64,000 bases of DNA from Phytohabitans suffuscus (GCF_011764565.1 NZ_AP022871.1:4402320-4466319), one strand, 5' to 3'. Numbered from the stretch's first letter, positions 15,875-24,368 are shown. Notes: a model not told the origin generated them from the letters alone. Made by a program: numbers and translations.

Positions 15875-18402
15875 TGGCGTGCTCCCATGGTCGGTAGACC
15901 GAGCACCACGGGTCGGCGCTCGCCCAGTGCCGGGACCGGCTGCCCCCGCTCCACCTCGAAGGTGATCGATGGGTCGGGGGTGTCCGGTGCGTTGACGAAG
16001 GAGGTGAACCGGCGCACGCGCTCCGGGTCGTCGACGGTGGCCCGCCACTCGTCCTCGTACGAGTCGACGTGGCGGGCGATGGCCGCGTCGAGCTCCGCGC
16101 AGAGGCCGAGCGAGTCGTCGACGATCACCGCGCGCAGGTGGTCGAGGCCGCCGTCCATCGCCTCGATCCACGCGGCCGTGCGCTGTAAGCGGTCCGCGGT
16201 GCGGATGTAGAACATGAGGAACCGGTCGACGTACCGCACCAGCTCCTCAGTGGACAGATCGCTGGCGAAGAGGTCGGCGTGGCGCGGGCGGAAGCCGCCG
16301 TTGCCGCCGACGTAGAGATTCCAGCCGTTGTCGGTCGCGATGACGCCGAAGTCCTTGCTCCGGGCCTCGGCGCACTCGCGGGCGCACCCGGAGACCGCCG
16401 ACTTGATTTTGTGCGGCGCGCGCAGCCCCCGATAGCGCAGCTCCAGCGCGACCGCCAGCCCGACCGAGTCCTGCACCCCGTACCGGCACCAGGTGGAGCC
16501 GACGCAGGACTTGACCGTGCGCAGTGCCTTGCCGTACGCGTGGCCGGACTCGAACCCGGCGTCGACGAGGCGCCGCCAGATCTGCGGAAGCTGCTCCACG
16601 CGCGCGCCGAACAGGTCGATCCGCTGGCCACCGGTGATCTTCGTGTACAGGTTGAAGTCGCGGGCCACCTCGCCGATCACGATGAGCTTGTCGGGCGTGA
16701 TCTCCCCGCCGGGGATGCGCGGCACGACCGAGTAGGTGCCGTCGCGCTGGATGTTGGCCAGGAAGTGGTCGTTGGTGTCCTGCAGCGCGGCCTGCTCGCC
16801 GTCGAGCACGTAGCCGTTGCCCAGCGAGGCGAGGATCGAGGCGACCGCGGGCTTGCAGATGTCGCAGCCGCGCCCGCGCCCGTGCTCGGTCACCAGCTGC
16901 GAGAACGTGCGGATGCCACGGACCCGGATGATCTCGAAGATCTCCTGCCGGCTGTGGTCGAAGTGCTCGCACAGCGCCTTGGAGAGCCGCACGCCGGAGA
17001 CGGCGAGGAGCTGCTTGAGCATCGGCACGCACGAGCCGCAGCTGGTGCCGGCGCGGGTGCACGCCTTGAGGGCGGGCACGTCGGCGCAACCCTCGTGGAT
17101 CGCGCCGACGATCTGGTCCTTGGTCACCGCGTTGCACGAGCAGACCTGCGCGCTGCCGGGCAGCGCGGCGATACCGGCGCCCGTGCCCGCGCCGCCGGAC
17201 TCGGGGGCGAGCAGCGCGAGTGGCGGCCCGGGCAGCGGCCCGCCGACGCTGGCCCGGAGCGTCGGGTATGCCGACGCGTCGCCCACGAGCACGCCGCCGA
17301 GCAGTGTCGTGGCGTCGTCGGAGAGGACGAGCTTCGCGTACACCCGGGTGGCCGGGTCGGTGAACGTGACGTCGAGGCAGCCCTCGGTGGTGCCGTGCGC
17401 GTCACCGAAGGAGGCCACGTCGACGCCGAGCAGCTTGAGCTTGGTCGACATGTCGGCGCCGGGGAACGTGGCGTGGCCGCCGAGCAGCCGGTCGGCCACC
17501 ACCTCGGCCATCGCGTAGCCGGGTGCGACAAGCCCGTAGCAGCGCCCCTCGACGGCCGCGCACTCGCCGATCGCCCAGACGCGCTCGTCGGAGGTGCGGC
17601 AGGCGGCGTCGACGAGGATGCCGCCGCGCTCGCCCACGTCGAGCCCGGCGTCGCGGGCCACGTCGTCGCGGGGGCGGATGCCGGCGGCGATCACCACGAC
17701 GTCCGCCTGGATCCACGAGCCGTCGGACAGGACCAGCCCGTGCACCGTGCCGGCCTCGCCGCCGGGGGCGCCGTGCGGGCGGATCGCGGTCGTCGCCGTG
17801 CCGGTGTGCACCTTGACGTCGAGCTCCTCGACGTAGCGCCGGAGCATCGAGCCGCCGGCCTCGTCGACCTGCACCGGCATCAGCCGCGGCGCGAACTCCA
17901 CGACGTGTGTCGACAGGCCCAGCAGGCGCAGCGCGTTGGCCGCTTCGAGACCGAGCAGGCCACCCCCGATGACCGCGCCGGTGTGGCGCCCCCGCGCGTG
18001 CTCGCGGATCGCCTCCAGGTCGTCGAGCGTGCGGTAGACGAAGACCCCGCGCAGGTCGGTGCCGTCGACCGGGGGCACGAACGGGTATGAGCCGGTGGCG
18101 AGGACCAGGGCGTCGTACGGGTACTCCCCGTGGTCGGTGACCGCGAGGCGCCGCTCCCGGTCGACCCGGACGACCGGCTCGCCGAGCCGCAGGTCGACGC
18201 CGTCGTCGGGGGTGTGCAGGCTCAGCTCCCGCGCCGAAACGCCGTCGAAGAACGCGGAGAGCCGCACCCGGTCGTACGCCGGGCGGCCCTCCTCGGCCAG
18301 CACCGTGACCCGCCACCCGCCGCTCGTGTCGCGGGAGCGCAGCGCCTCCACGAAACGCTGGCCGACCATGCCGTTGCCGACGACGACGAGGTTGGCGGTC
18401 AT
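15871..18402 (-). CDS. nirB: Nitrite reductase (NADH) large subunit NirB
   Basis: An 843-residue flavo-sirohaem enzyme that reduces nitrite to ammonium with NADH. Domains in order: FAD/NAD(P) Rossmann domains (start TANLVVVGNGMVGQRFVEAL), a BFD-type [2Fe-2S] domain (CSCNAVTKDQIVG and ACTRAGTSCGSC), then the sulfite/nitrite reductase halves with cluster and sirohaem cysteines in SCVGSTWCRYG and SGCARECAEARSKD. The length is normal. The open frame continues upstream, but the ATG at 18402 fits the family N terminus. A nitrate reductase remnant lies immediately upstream and overlaps the start by four bases. Confidence 0.93.
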   Translation of the reverse strand: MTANLVVVGNGMVGQRFVEALRSRDTSGGWRVTVLAEEGRPAYDRVRLSAFFDGVSARELSLHTPDDGVDLRLGEPVVRVDRERRLAVTDHGEYPYDALVLATGSYPFVPPVDGTDLRGVFVYRTLDDLEAIREHARGRHTGAVIGGGLLGLEAANALRLLGLSTHVVEFAPRLMPVQVDEAGGSMLRRYVEELDVKVHTGTATTAIRPHGAPGGEAGTVHGLVLSDGSWIQADVVVIAAGIRPRDDVARDAGLDVGERGGILVDAACRTSDERVWAIGECAAVEGRCYGLVAPGYAMAEVVADRLLGGHATFPGADMSTKLKLLGVDVASFGDAHGTTEGCLDVTFTDPATRVYAKLVLSDDATTLLGGVLVGDASAYPTLRASVGGPLPGPPLALLAPESGGAGTGAGIAALPGSAQVCSCNAVTKDQIVGAIHEGCADVPALKACTRAGTSCGSCVPMLKQLLAVSGVRLSKALCEHFDHSRQEIFEIIRVRGIRTFSQLVTEHGRGRGCDICKPAVASILASLGNGYVLDGEQAALQDTNDHFLANIQRDGTYSVVPRIPGGEITPDKLIVIGEVARDFNLYTKITGGQRIDLFGARVEQLPQIWRRLVDAGFESGHAYGKALRTVKSCVGSTWCRYGVQDSVGLAVALELRYRGLRAPHKIKSAVSGCARECAEARSKDFGVIATDNGWNLYVGGNGGFRPRHADLFASDLSTEELVRYVDRFLMFYIRTADRLQRTAAWIEAMDGGLDHLRAVIVDDSLGLCAELDAAIARHVDSYEDEWRATVDDPERVRRFTSFVNAPDTPDPSITFEVERGQPVPALGERRPVVLGLPTMGARQ

Positions 18403-18839
18403 GCGGCGGCCTCCGGCGAATCCGGACCGGGGCTGCCGAGGATGGAACCGGGGAGGCCGCCGAGGATGGACCCGTCGAGGATGGGGCTGTCGAGGAAAAG
18501 CCACGGCGTGCCCGGCCGGTCCACCGATGGGCACGGCCGGAACACGCCGTCCTCAGCGTCGACCCGCTCCCACGTCACGCCTGCGCGATCCGCCGCACCC
18601 CCGGCAGAGGCACGCCGCGGCTCCTCGAACACAGCTCGCGGCTCGGTGGTGAACCGCGCGCCGGCGCCGAGCCGGGAGGCCAGCTCGGCAAACACCGCCA
18701 GATCCGTCCTCACATCTGGCGGCGGCTCGACGTGACCCCCCGGCGCCGCCCGGAAGGTCATGCCGCATCTGGGCGCGCGGGACGGACAGTGGGTGGCAAC
18801 CTCCCGGGCCACCACCAGACTCTCCGCCGCGCCTGCCAT
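18399..18839 (-). pseudogene. Internally deleted remnant of assimilatory nitrate reductase (NasA)
   Basis: A 146-codon frame joining two distant parts of a NasA-like protein. Codons about 13-39 (EVATHCPSRAPRCGMTFRAA) match the N-terminal iron-sulfur region, normally THCPYCALQCGMTL, but the second cluster cysteine is lost. Codons 44 to about 115 (DLAVFAELASRLGAG, EEPRRASAGGAAD, DGVFRPCP, PGTPWLFLD) match a region several hundred residues further on in the full protein. The tail is a repetitive SILDGSILGGLPGSILG stretch unlike NasA. A real enzyme has roughly 700 residues or more, so this cannot reduce nitrate. It sits just upstream of nirB, where an active nasA would be expected. The comparison is from memory of the family. 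Confidence 0.65.
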
Positions 18840-18941
18840 GCCGGAAAGCGTGCCGAGGGGCCGTTTCGCAGTCGGGTCCCGCTTGTTTCGGGCCTGCTAA
18901 GAGGCGTTCACTCCACCCCTCGGAAGAGGGACAGGTGACGG

Positions 18942-19355
18942 CTAGAGACGGGCCTGCGCGGCGACGTGCACATCCAGCATGGTGATCAGGCGCGCGGTCA
19001 CCTGCCGCGCCTCGAGATGCAGGCGGGCGATGTTGAGCCCCTCACCGCCCAGCACCGCGAGGAGCGCGGCGTCACCGACCGCGTACACCGAGAAGTAGCC
19101 CCGGTGGCTGCGCACCGTGGACTCCCGGAACGGGCCCTGCCGCAGGGCCAGTCCGGTCTGCCGGCCGAGCCCGAAGGTCGCCGCGGCCAGGGCCGCGATG
19201 TCGTGTGGCTCGGGCCCGCTGTTCAGGTCGTGGAGGAGCAGCAGCCCGTCCACGCCGGCGATGACCGAGCCCACGACGCCGCTGACCGCCTGCTTCAGCG
19301 ACGCCATCTCGGCGTACGCCGCCCCATACGCCTCCTCCTCGGAGGTGTCCGCCAT
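18942..19355 (-). CDS. Roadblock/LC7-type protein (array member 4)
   Basis: A 137-residue protein with a Roadblock-like core: VSGVVGSVIAGVDGLLLLHDL, then IAALAAATFGLGRQTGLAL and a YFSVYAVGDAALLAVLG strand pair. A GAGGGGGA ribosome-binding site precedes the ATG. It is the last of four same-strand genes of this fold and has no GTPase or kinase gene beside it. Its role is unknown; the family generally regulates small GTPases or builds scaffolds. Confidence 0.75.
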   Translation of the reverse strand: MADTSEEEAYGAAYAEMASLKQAVSGVVGSVIAGVDGLLLLHDLNSGPEPHDIAALAAATFGLGRQTGLALRQGPFRESTVRSHRGYFSVYAVGDAALLAVLGGEGLNIARLHLEARQVTARLITMLDVHVAAQARL

Positions 19356-19394
19356 TCCTGTCCCCCTCTGTGAAGCTCTCCTTCGAGAGCTGTG

Positions 19395-20039
19395 TCACCC
19401 CAGCCGGTGCAAGCCGTCCCGCACCCGCTCCACTGTCCGGCCGTCCGTTTCGAACAGGTGCCCGGCGAACTTGGCGAACCAGGAGGGCGCCGGATCCTCC
19501 TCGACCGTGCCGCGGTCCCACGGGCCGGTCGTTGAGGGCTTCCGCCGCGGCAGTGTTCCGGCCAACTCCAGCTCCACGGCGTCCGGTATGGCCGCTGGCG
19601 GTGCCGGTGTCGCTGCCCGCGGTGCCTCGGCCGCGGGCGTGGAGGCCACCGGAACCGGTTCGGTGGGCGCTGGTACCGCCCCGTCGATCAGCTCCCGGAA
19701 GTCCCGGCGGGCCATCGCCAGGTTGGCCTCCCGCCGGTCGAGCAGCAGGTGTGCGACGCACCCGCCGGTCCCCTCGCCCTCGATGACCCGTAGCACGTGA
19801 AACCAGCGCTGGCTGGTCACGAGCAGGTCGTCCATCGCCGTTTCCATGTCCGTCAGCCGGACCAGCTCGACCGCCGTCTCGGCCATGGCGGCCGCCATCT
19901 GCGCGATGCTCTCCCCTTCGGGAAGAGCCTCCATGGTCGCCGAACGAAGCGGCTTCCTCGTGTCGATGGCGGTCACGATCACAGCACGCGCCCCGGTTAT
20001 CCGGAGCGCGTCCCCCCAGATGACATCCTCGATCGACAT
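19395..20039 (-). CDS. Roadblock-like domain fused to Pro/Ala linker and conserved C-terminal segment (array member 3)
   Basis: A 214-residue protein. Residues 1 to about 120 resemble the Roadblock fold of its neighbour (DDLLVTSQRWFHVLRVIEGEGTG, then RREANLAMARRDFREL, matching EDILITLDTQYHLIRPL and KSRANLGLARHQL in array member 1). A Pro/Ala linker (about 120-160) leads to a C-terminal part with SWFAKFAGHLFETDGRTVERV, which I do not recognise. The fusion suggests an adaptor. There is no clear ribosome-binding site; the gene follows the previous one by 25 bases. Confidence 0.6.
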   Translation of the reverse strand: MSIEDVIWGDALRITGARAVIVTAIDTRKPLRSATMEALPEGESIAQMAAAMAETAVELVRLTDMETAMDDLLVTSQRWFHVLRVIEGEGTGGCVAHLLLDRREANLAMARRDFRELIDGAVPAPTEPVPVASTPAAEAPRAATPAPPAAIPDAVELELAGTLPRRKPSTTGPWDRGTVEEDPAPSWFAKFAGHLFETDGRTVERVRDGLHRLG

Positions 20040-20064
20040 GACCTATGGCCGTCTCGCCGAGGCA

Positions 20065-20493
20065 TCAGCCACCGAAGCTGGTGTCCAGGCCCCGCATCAC
20101 CAGCCGGGCCTGGGCGAACAGCATGCCGATGTTGACCGCCCGCCGGCACACGACAACGGCCACCATGTCGTCGGTCACCGAGCTGCGCATGAAGAGGTGC
20201 ACCAGGTTCTCGCTGTTGACCAGGATCTCCCGGAAGTAGTGCCCCTGCTTTTCGATCCCGCGCCGCTTGTTGAACATCTCCTCGATCATCACCACGTTGC
20301 GGCCCTGGAACATGTCGAAGGTCGCGGCGGCGAGAAGGTCGAGGACCTCAGCGGGGTGGGAGTCGACGGTGTCGACGGCCAGGAGCATGCCCGTGGACAT
20401 GTCCACGACGCCGGCGGCCACGCACTCCGGCACGCTCTGCCGGAACTCCCGCACCACGTTGGTGACGACCTGGCTGATGCTTACCTCGGTCAT
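20065..20493 (-). CDS. Roadblock-like protein (array member 2)
   Basis: A 142-residue protein, probably of Roadblock fold (ECVAAGVVDMSTGMLLAVDTVDSH; DDMVAVVVCRRAVNIGMLFAQARLVM). It begins 4 bases after the stop of array member 1 without an obvious ribosome-binding site, so it is likely translationally coupled. Function unknown. Confidence 0.7.
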   Translation of the reverse strand: MTEVSISQVVTNVVREFRQSVPECVAAGVVDMSTGMLLAVDTVDSHPAEVLDLLAAATFDMFQGRNVVMIEEMFNKRRGIEKQGHYFREILVNSENLVHLFMRSSVTDDMVAVVVCRRAVNIGMLFAQARLVMRGLDTSFGG

Positions 20494-20497
20494 CGGC

Positions 20498-20869
20498 TCA
20501 GATTTCGATCGAGGACTCGATCAGGCGCAGCTGGTGGCGCGCCAGTCCCAGGTTCGCCCGCGACTTGTTCAGCGCCAGGTAGATGAACAGGCCCTTGCCG
20601 GCCCGCGAGCCCAGCGGCCGGATCAGGTGGTACTGCGTGTCCAGCGTGATCAAGATGTCCTCGATCGAGTCTTCGATCTTGAGCATTTCGAGCGTGCGCA
20701 TCTTCGCCCGGACCACGTCCGTGTTGCCCGCCGCGGCCATGCCGAGGTCAAGCTCGGGAGAGCCGCCGGCGATGCCGAGGGTCATGCCGCTGGAGTAGTC
20801 GACGAGCGCGACGCCGATCGCGCCCTCGATGCTCATCGCGTCTTTGAGCGCGGTGTCCAGTGCAGCCAT
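20498..20869 (-). CDS. Roadblock-like protein (array member 1)
   Basis: A 123-residue protein with the strand-helix pattern of Roadblock/LC7 (AIGVALVDYSSGMTLGIAGG; GKGLFIYLALNKSRANLGLARHQL). It is the first gene of the four-gene array; GGAGG lies 9 nt before the ATG, and 366 bp of divergent regulatory DNA lie upstream. Confidence 0.72.
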   Translation of the reverse strand: MAALDTALKDAMSIEGAIGVALVDYSSGMTLGIAGGSPELDLGMAAAGNTDVVRAKMRTLEMLKIEDSIEDILITLDTQYHLIRPLGSRAGKGLFIYLALNKSRANLGLARHQLRLIESSIEI

Positions 20870-21235
20870 GGGTCATTGCCTCCGCTGTTTCGAGTGATAT
20901 TGGCGTCACCGCGGCCCCGGTGTATGAGGGGTGGTGCCCAGGGGCGACGGTCGGCCTGGCGCCGGTTCCACTCGGAATCTCGCACGGTGATCGCCTTCAC
21001 GCACCAGCCCTGACGGAAACTGACTGAGGAGTCAGTCAAGGCATGTACGAGCACCGAAAATTCGCCCATCACGATGGGTTGTGTGATGGCTGGAGGTGCT
21101 GTAGTGGGCTATGCGTTGCGCGTCATGCTACGTCCCGCATGGTCGAAATCTATGGGAGCGTACTCATAGGCGGTGGGTGAGGATGGCGGTACGCTGCGGA
21201 TGTGCCCTGGTCATACCGTAGGTATGCTCTGGCGC
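20870..21235. other. Divergent regulatory region between the Roadblock array and the toxin-antitoxin pair
   Basis: No supported gene. It contains short perfect inverted repeats: ACTGACT-GAGG-AGTCAGT at 21019-21036, CCCATC-AC-GATGGG at 21065-21078, and the toxin-antitoxin operator at 21212-21226. Confidence 0.45.
21212..21226. promoter_or_regulatory. Operator palindrome overlapping the -10 box of the toxin-antitoxin operon
   Basis: CATACC-GTA-GGTATG, a perfect 6-bp inverted repeat, overlaps the -10 box TATGCT at 21223-21228, which ends exactly 7 nt before the ATG. Binding here would block transcription, as expected for an autoregulated antitoxin. Confidence 0.6.
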
Positions 21236-21481
21236 ATGACCAAGAAGGTGACCCTGTCGTTCCCCGACGACACGATCGAGGAGGCACGGCGGTTCGCCGA
21301 GCGTGACGGCATGACGCTGTCCGCCTGGATGGACCAGGCGGCCCGGGAGAAGGCGCTGCGCGAGGTCTTCGCCGCGCACGCCGCCGCGGTGCAGCGTGCC
21401 GGCTTCGACCTGGAGGCCGCGGCGCTGGCAGACGAGCGCGAGGTGGCGATGGTGGACGCAGCGATCTTCCGTGCTGCGTAG
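21236..21481 (+). CDS. Antitoxin of a MazEF-like pair, ribbon-helix-helix type
   Basis: An 81-residue protein: KKVTLSFPDDTIEEARRFAERDGMTLSAWM has the pattern of a ribbon-helix-helix DNA-binding N terminus, followed by an acidic/alanine helix (AALADEREVAMVDAAIF) that would wrap the toxin. The ATG at 21236 is chosen over an upstream in-frame GTG-like extension because the -10 box ends 7 nt before it. The toxin gene overlaps the last 11 bases. Confidence 0.75.
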   Translation: MTKKVTLSFPDDTIEEARRFAERDGMTLSAWMDQAAREKALREVFAAHAAAVQRAGFDLEAAALADEREVAMVDAAIFRAA

Positions 21482-21764
21482 GGGCGAGGTCTGGCGCGTC
21501 GAGGGGGCCCGCGAGCGGCTCGGCCTGGTGATCAGCTCAGACGTCTACAACAGCACCGACGTGCCCATCGTCCTCGTGGCCGAGGTGGTGGAGGAGGAGT
21601 TGCTGCGCGACTCCCCGCTGGCCGTCGCCATGGGGCAGTACGTCGTGATGCCCGACCGGCTCTCGTCGCCGATGAAGAAGTGGTTCACCGAGTGCGTCGA
21701 CTACGCCGACACCGACACGATGAACAGGGTCTCCCGCGCGCTGCGCATCATCCAGGACCTGTGA
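21471..21764 (+). CDS. MazF/PemK-type toxin
   Basis: A 97-residue protein starting GTG inside the antitoxin gene: LRRGEVWRVEG, LGLVISSDVYN and PMKKWFTECVDYADTDTMNRV follow the MazF/PemK ribonuclease layout. It would cleave mRNA when free of antitoxin. The 11-base overlap gives coupled translation. Divergence in the middle makes the exact subfamily uncertain. Confidence 0.75.
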   Translation: MLRRGEVWRVEGARERLGLVISSDVYNSTDVPIVLVAEVVEEELLRDSPLAVAMGQYVVMPDRLSSPMKKWFTECVDYADTDTMNRVSRALRIIQDL

Positions 21765-21773
21765 CGACCGACC

Positions 21774-21799
21774 GGGGGCGCCCGCGCGCGGGCGCCCCC
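21774..21799. terminator. Perfect 26-bp palindromic terminator between convergent genes
   Basis: Two exact 13-base halves (GGGGGCGCCCGCG and complement) lie between the toxin stop and the narK stop. It probably serves both strands. Confidence 0.6.
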
Positions 21800-21816
21800 G
21801 ATCCGGGTGGGGCGGG

Positions 21817-23181
21817 TCAGATCGAGGCGTGCGCCAGGCTCGGCACCTGGCTGACCAGGACGCGGCGGCGCAGGTAGCACCACCAGGTGACGGCGAGGCA
21901 GGCGGCGTACATCACGCCGAACCACGTGAACGCGGTCGAGATGCCGCCGGTCGCGGTGTACGAGTCGCTGATCGCCCGGGGCAGGTAGAAGCCGCCCATC
22001 GCGCCGATCGCGCCGGCGATGCCGAGCGTCGCCGCCGACTCCCGCTTGGCCACGGCCAGGTCGGGCGACTTCGCCGCGAAGATCGCCGGGATCATCCGGT
22101 ACGTCGAGCCGTTGCCCGCGCCGGCCGCCGTGAAGAGCAGCCAGAACGACGCGAGGAACAGCCCCATGTTCTGGCCGCCGGCCGCCGTGACCACGCCGTA
22201 CGAGCCCAGGGCCATGAGCGTGAAGCAGGCGGCGGTGACCCGGGACCCGCCGATCCGGTCGGAGAGCCAGCCGCCGAAGGGCCGGGCGAGCGAGCCGATC
22301 AGCGGCCCGGTGAACGCGAGCGTGACCGTGGCGGCGCCCAGGTGGGCGGTCGGCGCGTCCGGAAACTGCAGCTTGAGCACCAGCGGAAACGCCGCCGAGT
22401 AGCCGAGGAACGAGCCGAAGGTGCCGATGTAGAGGAAGGACATGACCCAGGTGTGCGGCCGCTTGAGGGTGGCGAACTGGGCCCGGAACGGTGTCTTCGC
22501 CACGGCGAGGTTGTCCATGAACAGGTACGCGCCCACGGCCGCCGCCAGCACGAGCGGCACCCACATCAGCCCGCCGTAGACCAGGCCGGCGGCGATCACC
22601 ACGGGTACGAACAGCTGCATCGTGCTGATGCCGATGTTGCCGCCGGCCGCGTTGAGGCCGAGCGCGGTGCCCTTCTGCCGCTCGGGGTAGAAGAAGGAGA
22701 TGTTGGTCATGGACGAGGCGAAGTTGCCCCCGCCGAAGCCGGCCGTGGCCGCGCAGGCGAGCACGGCCCAGTACGGCGGCCGGGCGGTCACCGCGAACAT
22801 GAGGCCGGCGAGCGGGATGAGCAGCAGGAGCGCGCTGATCGCGGTCCAGGTGCGGCCGCCGAAGCGGGTGACCGCGAACGTGTACGGGATGCGCATCAGC
22901 GCGCCGATGAGGTTGGGGAGCGCGACCAGCCAGAAGCGCTGGTCGACGGAGTAGGGGAAGAGCGCCTGCGGGAGCGCCACGACCACGACGCTCCAGATGG
23001 TCCAGACGGAGAAGCCGAGGTGCTCCGCGAAGATCGAGAACACCAGGTTGCGCCGGGCGACCGGGCGGCCGGTGGTGGCCCAGAACTCCTCGTTCTCCGG
23101 CTCCCAGCGGGTGAGCCACCGGCCCTTGCCGGCCGGGGCAGCCGCGGCGGCGGCCACGGTGGGGGTCAGTGTCGTACTCAT
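21817..23181 (-). CDS. narK: Nitrate/nitrite transporter NarK (MFS, NNP family)
   Basis: A 454-residue, roughly 12-helix transporter. Both nitrate signatures are visible: GFGGGNFASSMTNISFFYPE and GAGNGSTYRMIP. It would import nitrate or nitrite, or exchange them. With nirBD and nnaR nearby and nasA decayed, nitrite uptake or export is the likelier job here. The frame is open further upstream, but the ATG at 23181 fits the family and has TAACTT ending 7 nt before it. Confidence 0.9.
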   Translation of the reverse strand: MSTTLTPTVAAAAAAPAGKGRWLTRWEPENEEFWATTGRPVARRNLVFSIFAEHLGFSVWTIWSVVVVALPQALFPYSVDQRFWLVALPNLIGALMRIPYTFAVTRFGGRTWTAISALLLLIPLAGLMFAVTARPPYWAVLACAATAGFGGGNFASSMTNISFFYPERQKGTALGLNAAGGNIGISTMQLFVPVVIAAGLVYGGLMWVPLVLAAAVGAYLFMDNLAVAKTPFRAQFATLKRPHTWVMSFLYIGTFGSFLGYSAAFPLVLKLQFPDAPTAHLGAATVTLAFTGPLIGSLARPFGGWLSDRIGGSRVTAACFTLMALGSYGVVTAAGGQNMGLFLASFWLLFTAAGAGNGSTYRMIPAIFAAKSPDLAVAKRESAATLGIAGAIGAMGGFYLPRAISDSYTATGGISTAFTWFGVMYAACLAVTWWCYLRRRVLVSQVPSLAHASI

Positions 23182-23188
23182 GGCGGGC

Positions 23189-23194
23189 AAGTTA
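23189..23194 (-). promoter_or_regulatory. -10 box TAACTT for narK
   Basis: It ends 7 nt before the ATG, so the transcript would be leaderless. No NnaR site could be assigned by eye. Confidence 0.45.
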
Positions 23195-23412
23195 CGGACG
23201 CGACTTTGCCGGAGGGTTCCGCTCGGCGTACCCCGGTGGTAAAGGGCACCGCACCTCTGCCGCGCCGGCCGTTGTGAGCATGGGGCCCCGTTTTGCGCCG
23301 GGTGCGGGCGACCGGGTATCGTTGCCTGCTGTTGTGCTAATGCCGGACGCGCTGCCGCTGAGCGGCGGCCTCGGCGTGCGCCCCCAGACCGACGACGAGA
23401 CAAGGTAAACCT

Positions 23413-23856
23413 GTGCGTACGTACAGCCCGAAGCCGGGTGAGATCGAGCGTCAGTGGCACGTCATCGACGCCTCTGACGTCGTGCTGGGGCGTCTGGCGA
23501 CCCACGCCGCCACGCTGCTGCGCGGCAAGCACAAGCCGACCTTCGCGCCGCACGTCGACACCGGTGACTTCGTGGTGATCGTCAATGCCGGCAAGGTCGC
23601 CCTGACCGGTAACAAGCGGCAGACCAAGATCGCCTACCGGCACTCCGGCTACCCGGGTGGTCTGAAGCAGGTCAACTACGAGGAGTTGCTGAGCAAGCGG
23701 CCCGACCGTGCCATCGAGTTGGCCGTCAAGGGCATGCTGCCGCACAACCGTCTTGGCCGGAAGCTGATCAAGAAGCTCAAGGTCTACGCCGGCGCCGAGC
23801 ACCCGCACGCCGCCCAGCAGCCGGTGCCGTTCGAGATCAAGCAGATCGCGCAGTGA
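23413..23856 (+). CDS. rplM: 50S ribosomal protein L13
   Basis: 147 residues, full length, with family wording throughout ([47 protein letters not shown]). It starts GTG. It is first of the rplM-rpsI pair, followed by glmM, an order conserved in actinobacteria. L13 is an early assembly protein of the large subunit. The 230-bp upstream region probably holds its promoter. Confidence 0.97.
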   Translation: MRTYSPKPGEIERQWHVIDASDVVLGRLATHAATLLRGKHKPTFAPHVDTGDFVVIVNAGKVALTGNKRQTKIAYRHSGYPGGLKQVNYEELLSKRPDRAIELAVKGMLPHNRLGRKLIKKLKVYAGAEHPHAAQQPVPFEIKQIAQ

Positions 23857-23876
23857 GCGCGGACGAAGGAAGCAGC

Positions 23877-24347
23877 ATGACCGACACCGTCGTCCCGACT
23901 CCGGCGCCGCCGGTCGTCGAGACCGCCCCGGCGCCCGCCGTCGCGCGCGTGCCCCGTGGTGACCGTCCCATCCAGACCGTGGGCCGCCGCAAGGAGGCCA
24001 TCGTCCGGGTGCGCATCGTGCCCGGCACCGGCAAGATCACCTGCAATGGCCGGGAGCTCGAGGAGTACTTCCCGAGCAAGGTGCACCAGCAGCTCATCAA
24101 GGAGCCGCTGGTGACCGCCGAAAAGGTCGAGGCTTTCGACGTGATCGCCAACCTGCGCGGTGGCGGCATCACGGGTCAGGCCGGCGCGCTGCGGCTGGGT
24201 ATCGCCCGCGCGCTCTGCGCCAACGACCTCGACGACCGCCCGGCGCTCAAGAAGGCTGGCTTCCTCACCCGTGACGCCCGCGTCAAGGAGAGCAAGAAGT
24301 ACGGTCTCAAGAAGGCCCGCAAGGCTCCTCAGTACTCCAAGCGCTGA
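23877..24347 (+). CDS. rpsI: 30S ribosomal protein S9
   Basis: 156 residues: an Ala/Pro-rich N-terminal extension common in actinobacteria, the core [16 protein letters not shown], and the basic C terminus [11 protein letters not shown] whose last residues reach the P-site tRNA. The ATG at 23877 is preferred over a GTG at 23853 that overlaps the rplM stop, because GAAGGA lies just upstream. Confidence 0.97.
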   Translation: MTDTVVPTPAPPVVETAPAPAVARVPRGDRPIQTVGRRKEAIVRVRIVPGTGKITCNGRELEEYFPSKVHQQLIKEPLVTAEKVEAFDVIANLRGGGITGQAGALRLGIARALCANDLDDRPALKKAGFLTRDARVKESKKYGLKKARKAPQYSKR

Positions 24348-24368
24348 CGCGTTTTGTACTGCTGAAAG

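Noticed and set aside
18403-18534. N-terminal extension of NirB rich in Pro/Arg/His
   Set aside because: It overlaps the nitrate reductase remnant in another frame, and NirB homology starts exactly at the ATG at 18402.
21086-21169. A 27-codon frame (MAGGAVVGYALRV...) before the MazEF-like pair
   Set aside because: There is no ribosome-binding site or -10 box at the right distance, and it lies in a regulatory region.
23182-23808. N-terminal extension of NarK through the rplM region
   Set aside because: The extra 200 residues are antisense to rplM, and the NNP-family protein begins at the ATG at 23181.
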